DNA of 64,000 bases from DASUCS01 sp041166385 (lineage in GTDB: Bacteria > Actinomycetota > Acidimicrobiia > Acidimicrobiales > JACDCH01), in assembly GCA_041166385.1 (NCBI GenBank), contig JBEEFW010000029.1, forward strand, positions 18,450 through 82,449, written 5' to 3'. Below are positions 59,048 through 64,000 of this stretch, piece after piece. Under the pieces are notes generated by a model. That model saw only the letters and a list, made by a program, of their open reading frames with translations. It had not been told where the DNA came from and did not search any database. Each line of letters opens with the position of its first letter. Positions within the stretch are counted from its first letter, which is position 1. Position numbers and translations under genes: made by a program.

Positions 59048-60006
59048 CGCCGCTTCTTCGCGGCGGCCTTCTTCGCCGGGGCCGACCTCTTGGCGGGCGC
59101 GGCCTTCTTCTTGGTCGCGGCCTTCTTGACCGGAGCCGCGGCCTTGCGGGCCGGCGCCGCGGCCTTGCGGGCCGGCGCGGCCGCGCGCTTCGCCGGCGCA
59201 GCCGCCTTCTTCTTGGCCGGTGTCGCCGCGCGCTTCGCCGGCGCGGCCTTCTTGGCCGGTGCCGCCGAGCGCTTCGCAGGCGCGCGACGCCGCGCCGGAG
59301 CGAGGCGACCGTCGATGTCTTGCAGGATCGCCCGCCGCTTCTGATTCGCGGCTTCGTGCGCGCGCACGTCGGTGAGCTCGTCGTTGTCGAGCTCGGGCAA
59401 CAGGTCGACGATCTCGCGGATCGAGAGCTCGTCGTAGTCCTCGATCGGGAAGAACACTTCTTCGTCGTCCTCGCCCCCCGCGGCGGCCGCTCGGAGACGT
59501 TGGAGCTCGCCGACGATCTGCGCCCGGTTCTGTCCGGCGCGCTCGCGGCTCTCGACGATGTCGAGCTCATCCGTGTACAGCTGCGGGAGCAGCGGCAGGA
59601 TCTCGTCGACGGTGAGCTCGTCGTAGTCGGCGATCGGGAACTCGACCTCGTCGTCCCACTCAGCGGCGGGCTCCTCCCACTCCTGATCCGCGGCGAGCCA
59701 CTCGGCCCCCTCGGCGGCGGCGGGCTCCGCCACCGGCGGTGGGGCCGCCGGGAGCGTCGCGGTCGCGTCCGCAGGCGCGCCGACCGTGGCGTACTGCGGC
59801 TCGGGCTCCGGCACGAGCGGTGCCGGCGCGCCGACGGGGACCGTCTTCGGCTTCGACACGCGTACAGCCACGAACAAGATGACGGCAGCAGCCGCGCTGA
59901 GAATGATGGACACGTAGATGAGCGTCAGCCCATCGCCCACCAGTAACCCGAGCACCAGCAGCACAGTGGCTACCAGCACGAGTCCAAAGCTCAACAGGAC
60001 CAGCAA
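59044..60006 (-). CDS. Membrane protein with YDEL repeats and histone-like tail
   Basis: From TTG 60006, with AGGAAGG upstream, the product is 320 aa. Two N-terminal TM helices (about 1-23 and 28-50) precede a Pro/Ala linker and two repeats of about 48 residues (123-171 and 186-232). Each repeat contains FPIxDYDEL, a helix with ILPLL or IVDLL, and a second helix with ExxxxxxR. A tail of about 85 residues made of KKAAPAK-type repeats follows (237-320). I know of no function; the tail should bind nucleic acid at the inner membrane face. Confidence 0.85.
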   Translation of the reverse strand: MLVLLSFGLVLVATVLLVLGLLVGDGLTLIYVSIILSAAAAVILFVAVRVSKPKTVPVGAPAPLVPEPEPQYATVGAPADATATLPAAPPPVAEPAAAEGAEWLAADQEWEEPAAEWDDEVEFPIADYDELTVDEILPLLPQLYTDELDIVESRERAGQNRAQIVGELQRLRAAAAGGEDDEEVFFPIEDYDELSIREIVDLLPELDNDELTDVRAHEAANQKRRAILQDIDGRLAPARRRAPAKRSAAPAKKAAPAKRAATPAKKKAAAPAKRAAAPARKAAAPARKAAAPVKKAATKKKAAPAKRSAPAKKAAAKKRR

Positions 60007-60095
60007 GAGATCACCTTCCTCACACCGGAGTCAGATCGTCGGCGGGCATCCTAGGCAGCCCACCGAGTCGACGGTTCAACCGAGCGTCGCTCCGC
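60007..60095. other. Short gap between divIVA and the membrane protein gene
   Basis: The 89-bp gap holds the AGGAAGG ribosome binding site of the membrane-protein gene near its left edge and only short imperfect hairpins. No terminator is clear. Confidence 0.4.
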
Positions 60096-61088
60096 TCAGC
60101 GGCGACGACCGAATCGTGTGCGGGTGCGATGTTCGTCGGGGTCGAGTGTGGACGCGCTCGTGTCGTTGAGCATCGCTTTGCGCAGTTCGGTCAGATAGGC
60201 GTCGTCGCCGGCATCGGCCTCGGGCATCGCCATCGTCGACGGCCCGTCGACGGCCCCTTTGGCGAAGCGCTCCCAGTCGCCGCCGTCGTCGTCGGGCGGG
60301 GTGAACGTGACGCCGCCGGCCGCACGTTCGACGCCATCGCCGGCCGCCGCTTCCGACGCGTCGAGATCGATCACGGGATCGTCGTCGGCCGGCGCGCTCG
60401 CGTCTGGCGCTGCAGGTTCGTCTGCCACCGCCGCGGGATCGTCGCTCAGTTCGGGGCGAGTGGCGCCGCTCAGCTCGGGCGAGGTGATCGGACGCAGACG
60501 CGCGGGGTCGTCGAGCAGGCGTTGCAACTCGCCGATGGAACTGCGCAGCCGCAGGCGTTGCTCATCGAGGTGGCGTTCGAGGATGCCCTGATCAGCACGC
60601 AAGGAGTCGCGTGTCTCTTCGAGCGCGATGATCTCCTTCACGAGTCGCTGACGAGTTTCGTCGGCGGTCTTGCGCGCTTCGGACTCCGCATCGATGACGA
60701 GTTTGCGTGCCTGCTCCTGCGCTTCGGTGTACAGCCGCTGCACTTGGTCCTGGGCGCCTTGCAGTGTGCGCTTGGCGTCTTCCTCGGCTTCTTTGATGGC
60801 GGCGTCGGCGGTGCGCTGAGCGAGCACGAGCGTGCGCCGGATCGCGTCGGTCTCCTCCGCCTCGTTCGAGGGTGCGGTCCGTGCGGGCGCTTCCTTCGGC
60901 CGGCCCGCGGCGTCGCCCGCTCGGCGTTCCGCGGTGGCGGCGCGTTGTTCGGCGTGCATGACGCGCTGCTGCAACTGCTCGACCGCAACGGCGACCCGTT
61001 CGAGGAAGTCGTCGACTTCGTCGGGGTCGTAGCCCCGCATCTTCTGGTGGAATTCGACCTCGTTGATCACCTGAGGCGTGACGTCCAT
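60096..61088 (-). CDS. divIVA: DivIVA/Wag31-family polar growth protein
   Basis: The 330-aa protein has the DivIVA lipid-binding domain near the N-terminus (INEVEFHQKMRGYDPDEVDDFLERVAVAV). Long coiled coils follow (AEEDAKRTLQGAQDQVQRLYTEAQEQARKLVIDAESEARK), then a long acidic Ala/Asp tail and a basic end (RTRTRFGRRR). It should recruit cell-wall machinery to curved membrane. It is the last gene of the division cluster; TACCAT ends 8 nt before its ATG. Confidence 0.94.
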   Translation of the reverse strand: MDVTPQVINEVEFHQKMRGYDPDEVDDFLERVAVAVEQLQQRVMHAEQRAATAERRAGDAAGRPKEAPARTAPSNEAEETDAIRRTLVLAQRTADAAIKEAEEDAKRTLQGAQDQVQRLYTEAQEQARKLVIDAESEARKTADETRQRLVKEIIALEETRDSLRADQGILERHLDEQRLRLRSSIGELQRLLDDPARLRPITSPELSGATRPELSDDPAAVADEPAAPDASAPADDDPVIDLDASEAAAGDGVERAAGGVTFTPPDDDGGDWERFAKGAVDGPSTMAMPEADAGDDAYLTELRKAMLNDTSASTLDPDEHRTRTRFGRRR

Positions 61089-61096
61089 GGGCGTGG

Positions 61097-61102
61097 ATGG
61101 TA
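61097..61102 (-). promoter_or_regulatory. Candidate -10 (TACCAT) of divIVA
   Basis: The minus strand reads TACCAT at 61102-61097, eight bases before the divIVA ATG. A 7-bp hairpin (CCCTTGG/CCAAGGG, 61111-61127) lies just upstream and could end transcription from yggT. Confidence 0.4.
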
Positions 61103-61147
61103 CTCGTCAGCCCTTGGGGGCCAAGGGACCGAGACGCGCTCGTCGGG

Positions 61148-61408
61148 TCAGAGCGAGCACACGATCGGCGCCACGATGATCTCGATCACGAGCAAGACGA
61201 TCATCGGCGACAGATCGAGACCCATCCCCCCGAGCCGAACGGGCGGCAGCGCACGACGGAGCGGTCCGAGGACGGGTTCGGTGAGCATCCGCAGGACGGT
61301 GTCGATGCTCTCCATGGCGCTTCCCGGGCTGATGGGAAACCAGCTCAGGAGGATGCGGGCGAAGATGAGGATGACGTACAGCTGCAGCGCGAGGCAGAGG
61401 ATGTGCAT
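61148..61408 (-). CDS. yggT: YggT-family membrane protein
   Basis: The 86-aa protein has two hydrophobic segments (LALQLYVILIFARILLSWF and MIVLLVIEIIVAPIVC) and the YggT core DTVLRMLTEPVLGPLRRALPP. The family is conserved next to sepF and divIVA and is implicated in division or osmotic growth. It sits between them here, 25 bp after sepF. Confidence 0.93.
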   Translation of the reverse strand: MHILCLALQLYVILIFARILLSWFPISPGSAMESIDTVLRMLTEPVLGPLRRALPPVRLGGMGLDLSPMIVLLVIEIIVAPIVCSL

Positions 61409-61433
61409 GGAGAGGCGCCCGGATCAGCCGGGG

Positions 61434-62012
61434 TCAGTCATAGAGGCCGCGCTCTTGGAGCCGGCGGCGCTCTTCGGGTGAGACCTCGACGTTGCTCGGG
61501 GTCAACAGATACACCTGGTGCGCCACCTTCTCCATCGCGCCGCCGAGGCCGTAGCAGAGGCCGCTGGCGAAATCGATGAGCCGCCGCGACAGGTCGCGGT
61601 CGGCGTTCTGCAGGTTGATGATCACGGGCACGTTGCCGCGGTATTTGTCAGCGACCTCTTGGGCCTCGTTGAACGAAGTCGGCGACACGACATGCGGCTT
61701 GACCGAGGAGTTGGCCGGGATCGCGCGAACGACCGGGGCCCGCTGGCTGGTGATGGCGCCGATACCCGGCGTCGGCTCGACCGGCTGCGGCTGCAGTCGC
61801 CGCACGCTGCCGACGTACGCGACGTCTGACGGTTCGTATTCCGGCTCTCGGGGTCGCATGGGCGCTCCTGGACGTGCTCCGGGGCCGCCACCTGACCGTG
61901 CCGGTCGCTCTTGTGCGTGGTCGCGAATGGGCTCGACCTCGTCGTAGTCGTCGTACTCGTCATCAGGCCCCAGACCGAGATAGGTCATGGCCCGACGCCA
62001 CACTGTCGCCAT
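61434..62012 (-). CDS. sepF: Cell division protein SepF
   Basis: SepF anchors and bundles FtsZ filaments at the membrane. The 192-aa protein has an N-terminal amphipathic segment (MATVWRRAMTYLGL), a disordered acidic/Pro linker and the SepF core (VVSPTSFNEAQEVADKYRGNVPVIINLQNADRDLSRRLIDFASGL). ATG 62012 is preceded by GAAAGG. It is in the order ftsZ-pgeF-yggS-sepF-yggT-divIVA. Confidence 0.96.
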   Translation of the reverse strand: MATVWRRAMTYLGLGPDDEYDDYDEVEPIRDHAQERPARSGGGPGARPGAPMRPREPEYEPSDVAYVGSVRRLQPQPVEPTPGIGAITSQRAPVVRAIPANSSVKPHVVSPTSFNEAQEVADKYRGNVPVIINLQNADRDLSRRLIDFASGLCYGLGGAMEKVAHQVYLLTPSNVEVSPEERRRLQERGLYD

Positions 62013-62037
62013 TCACGAGCCTTTCGTTGCTCGGAAA

Positions 62038-62697
62038 CTAGTTTTCCACGGCGGGCGAGGGGAAACGGGGACCGAACAAGGCACTCCCCACCCGGACCAT
62101 CGTCGCGCCTTCCGCGACCGCCAGCTCCAGGTCACCGGACATCCCCATCGACCGTTCAGGCAGCTCGAACTCGTCGGCCAGCGCCCGGACCGCACGGAAA
62201 CCGGCCCGCACATCCTCGGGTGCGCCAGTGCCGCCGACGGCCATCAGCCCGCGCACCTGCAGGCCGAGGTCGCGCAGGCCGTCGACGAGACCAGGCACGA
62301 GCCCCGGCCGGGTGCCACCTCGGTTTGGATCGTCCGTGAGGTTCACCTCGACCAGCACCGACGCGCCCGGCGAGCGCTTGGCGATCTCCTCACCGAGGCG
62401 CAACCGGTCGACGGATTGCCAGAGATCGACGAGGTGCGCGACCGAGCGCACCTTGTTGCGCTGCAGTTGGCCGATGAAGTGCCATCTCGGCGCCACGGCG
62501 TCGCCCAGCTCGTCGGCCTTCGCCGCGAGCTCTTGCGCGTAGTTCTCGCCGATGTCCGCCAGACCGGCCGCGAGCGCGGCTCGGACCGCGTCGATCCCGT
62601 GACCCTTCGTCACCGCCAGGATGCGGACTTGGTCCGGGTCACCACCCGCCGTCGCGATGCGACCACGCACGCGCTCGAGGTTGCCTACGAGATCCAT
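62038..62697 (-). CDS. yggS: PLP homeostasis protein YggS
   Basis: The 219-aa PLP-binding barrel has the cofactor Lys in ILAVTKGHGID, then GENYAQELAAKADEL, WHFIGQLQRNKVRSV and LEVNLTDDPNRGG-like strands, ending with GSALFGPR. It maintains free PLP levels. The start overlaps the end of pgeF by 13 bp. Confidence 0.96.
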   Translation of the reverse strand: MDLVGNLERVRGRIATAGGDPDQVRILAVTKGHGIDAVRAALAAGLADIGENYAQELAAKADELGDAVAPRWHFIGQLQRNKVRSVAHLVDLWQSVDRLRLGEEIAKRSPGASVLVEVNLTDDPNRGGTRPGLVPGLVDGLRDLGLQVRGLMAVGGTGAPEDVRAGFRAVRALADEFELPERSMGMSGDLELAVAEGATMVRVGSALFGPRFPSPAVEN

Positions 62698-63269
62698 GCA
62701 ACCGTCGCGAAGCGGGCCGCGTCCTTACGCGCTCGCCAGGAGAAGTACCGATCGCAACACGCGGTACACGCTCCATTGTCGACGACGCGAACCGTGCCTA
62801 GGGCCGACCGCACGCCCGCTGCGAGGTCGAGCGCGGGTGTCCCCCACGTGGTCGTACCGCGGACGTCGTCGCCGAGGGCGCCGGCAACCTCGTCGAGGTC
62901 GTGCGCGCCGAACTCGTAGCACCCGGCACGAATGTGCGGACCAACGTGCGCGGCGTGCACGTCACCCATTGCCGTCACCGCCGCCTGGATCACGCCTGCC
63001 GCGAGGCCACGCCAACCGGCGTGCACGACTCCGATGGAGTCGTGGCCGAGCAGTACGACCGGCACACAGTCAGCGGTGCGGATCGCCAGCTTGGCCAACG
63101 GTTGCCGGGTGATCGCCGCATCGGCCTCCGCGCCGACATGCTCCCCCGGAGCGCCGACAGTGACCACGGTGGCGCCGTGCACCTGCCGTAGCCAGGTGGT
63201 GCCGTCGTCGAAGCGAGACGTGTCGCTGTAGTCGCCCTCGTCTCGGAGTGTGAAGACGAAATGGTGCAG
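62685..63269 (-). CDS. pgeF: Peptidoglycan editing factor PgeF-like (YfiH/YlmD), short N-terminus
   Basis: The core is intact: WLRQVHGATVV, IRTADCVPVVLLG, IGVVHAGWRGLAAG, VGPHIRAGCYEFG and CTACCDRYFSWR, giving the His/Cys/His metal set. The family removes wrongly incorporated residues from peptidoglycan precursors. The protein is only about 194 aa from a CTG at 63269, 2 nt after the ftsZ stop. The usual N-terminal strands are shortened and no ATG, GTG or TTG lies between the ftsZ stop and the conserved region. Confidence 0.88.
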   Translation of the reverse strand: MHHFVFTLRDEGDYSDTSRFDDGTTWLRQVHGATVVTVGAPGEHVGAEADAAITRQPLAKLAIRTADCVPVVLLGHDSIGVVHAGWRGLAAGVIQAAVTAMGDVHAAHVGPHIRAGCYEFGAHDLDEVAGALGDDVRGTTTWGTPALDLAAGVRSALGTVRVVDNGACTACCDRYFSWRARKDAARFATVAWIS

Positions 63270-63271
63270 GG

Positions 63272-64000
63272 CTACTTGAGAAAGCTCGGGACGTCGAAGT
63301 CGTCGTCGCCGTCGAGGTCGTCGTCGGCGCTGCCGAACACGTCGGACGTCTGGCTCCCACCCGACTCGCCAGCGGCCGATCCTGCAGTCGCCCGTCCACG
63401 CTTCGGCGCCTCGGTGCCTGACTCCCAACGATCGAATCCGGCGGCGATGACGGTGACTCGCACCTCGTCGCCCATCTCGTCGTCGATGACGGCGCCGAAG
63501 ATGATGTTGGCGTCGGGGTGAGCCACGCCGTGGATGACCTCGGCAGCCTCGTTGACCTCGAACAGCCCGAGGTCGCTGCCGCCGGAGATGTTCAGCAGAA
63601 TGCCGCGGGCGCCCTCGATCGACGCTTCGAGCAGGGGGCTCGAGATCGCGGAACGCGCGGCCGAGAGTGCACGACCGTCGCCCGAGCCGTAACCGATGCC
63701 CATGAGCGCCGATCCGGCGTTGCTCATGATCATCTTCACGTCGGCGAAGTCGGTGTTGATCAGGCCCGGCGTGGTGATGAGGTCGGTGATGCCCTGCACA
63801 CCTTGCAGCAGGACCTCGTCGGCCATCTTGAACGCGTTGAGCACCGACGTCTTCTCGTTCGACACGGTGAGCAACCGGTCGTTCGGGATGACGATCTGGG
63901 TGTCGACCTTCTCCTTCAGCTTCTGGATGCCTTGCTCCGCTTGCACGGAGCGGCGGCGACCCTCGAAAGCGAACGGACGGGTGACGACGGCGATGGTGAG
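63272..64000 (-). CDS. ftsZ: Cell division protein FtsZ (5' truncated by the window)
   Basis: The C-terminal 242 residues are present; the GTP-binding N-terminus lies outside the window. Visible are LTIAVVTRPFAFEGRRR, the T7 region TTPGLINTDFADVKMIM with the synergy Asp, GIGYGSGDGRA, and ISGGSDLGLFEVNEAA. The C-terminal peptide DDDFDVPSFLK is the docking tail for SepF-type partners. It heads the division cluster read on the minus strand. Confidence 0.97.
   Translation of the reverse strand, partial: LTIAVVTRPFAFEGRRRSVQAEQGIQKLKEKVDTQIVIPNDRLLTVSNEKTSVLNAFKMADEVLLQGVQGITDLITTPGLINTDFADVKMIMSNAGSALMGIGYGSGDGRALSAARSAISSPLLEASIEGARGILLNISGGSDLGLFEVNEAAEVIHGVAHPDANIIFGAVIDDEMGDEVRVTVIAAGFDRWESGTEAPKRGRATAGSAAGESGGSQTSDVFGSADDDLDGDDDFDVPSFLK

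Noticed and set aside
54680..60006. GCC/CTT-rich direct repeats in the tails of the DksA-like and membrane-protein genes, considered as a CRISPR or minisatellite
   Set aside because: The repeats encode in-frame KKAAPAK-type peptides with irregular units and no spacers, so they are low-complexity coding sequence.

Overview
The window is 64 kb of high-GC, gene-dense bacterial chromosome. It looks like an actinobacterium of the Acidimicrobiia type (Ilumatobacter-like). Several genes support this: a mycothiol-synthase-like acetyltransferase, a bacterial proteasome activator (Bpa), a HupB-type HU with a lysine-rich tail, menaquinone biosynthesis genes, an F420-type luciferase-like oxidoreductase, SepF/DivIVA division genes, and the order ftsZ-pgeF-yggS-sepF-yggT-divIVA ... 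ileS ... lspA-rluD ... dnaE. The taxon is inferred; no rRNA or tRNA gene was recognised. Almost everything is housekeeping. I see no prophage, insertion sequence or CRISPR array.

Layout. 1-4.9 kb: a methyltransferase fragment, then trpC-trpF-trpB-trpA with two small genes at its end, all on the minus strand. 5.0-7.1 kb: a two-component system on the plus strand. 7.0-11.0 kb (minus): groES-like, hisI, trpE, ygfZ and a membrane-anchored secreted protein. 11.0-16.6 kb: a lone hydrolase, then hisD-C-B-H-A-F (minus). 16.6-28.7 kb: short divergent pairs (nth/mshD, VIT/rlmN, LLM oxidoreductase/lipoprotein hydrolase, M50 protease/adenylate cyclase) plus an acyl-CoA synthetase. 28.7-36.4 kb: the menaquinone block menG, menF, menD, menH, menA, menB, menE on both strands, with HU between menB and menE. 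36.4-39.4 kb: an ECF sigma factor, its anti-sigma factor, a zinc-ribbon/propeller protein and a cupredoxin lipoprotein. 39.4-47.4 kb: assorted metabolic and membrane genes. 47.5-54.7 kb: dnaE, bpa, a phosphatase-like gene, an Rrf2 regulator, rluD and lspA. 54.7-64 kb: a DksA-like protein, ileS, a membrane protein with a histone-like tail, and the division cluster ending in a 5'-truncated ftsZ.

Two kinds of signal go beyond the gene list. First, perfect inverted repeats with loops of about 13-29 nt sit at gene ends. Two copies of one 43-bp palindrome (79% identical by my count) lie at the trpE/ygfZ junction and inside menF, which suggests a REP-like mobile element. Second, many genes that start a transcription unit have a TANNNT hexamer ending 5-9 nt before the start codon and no ribosome binding site, as expected for leaderless mRNAs. 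At four divergent gene pairs the two opposing hexamers share the same TA step, giving a symmetric bidirectional promoter.

Three unrelated proteins (HU, a DksA-type zinc finger protein and a two-helix membrane protein) carry long Lys/Ala/Pro tails. The membrane protein also has a duplicated YDEL-type helical motif; it is the best candidate here for an uncharacterised DNA- or nucleoid-associated function.
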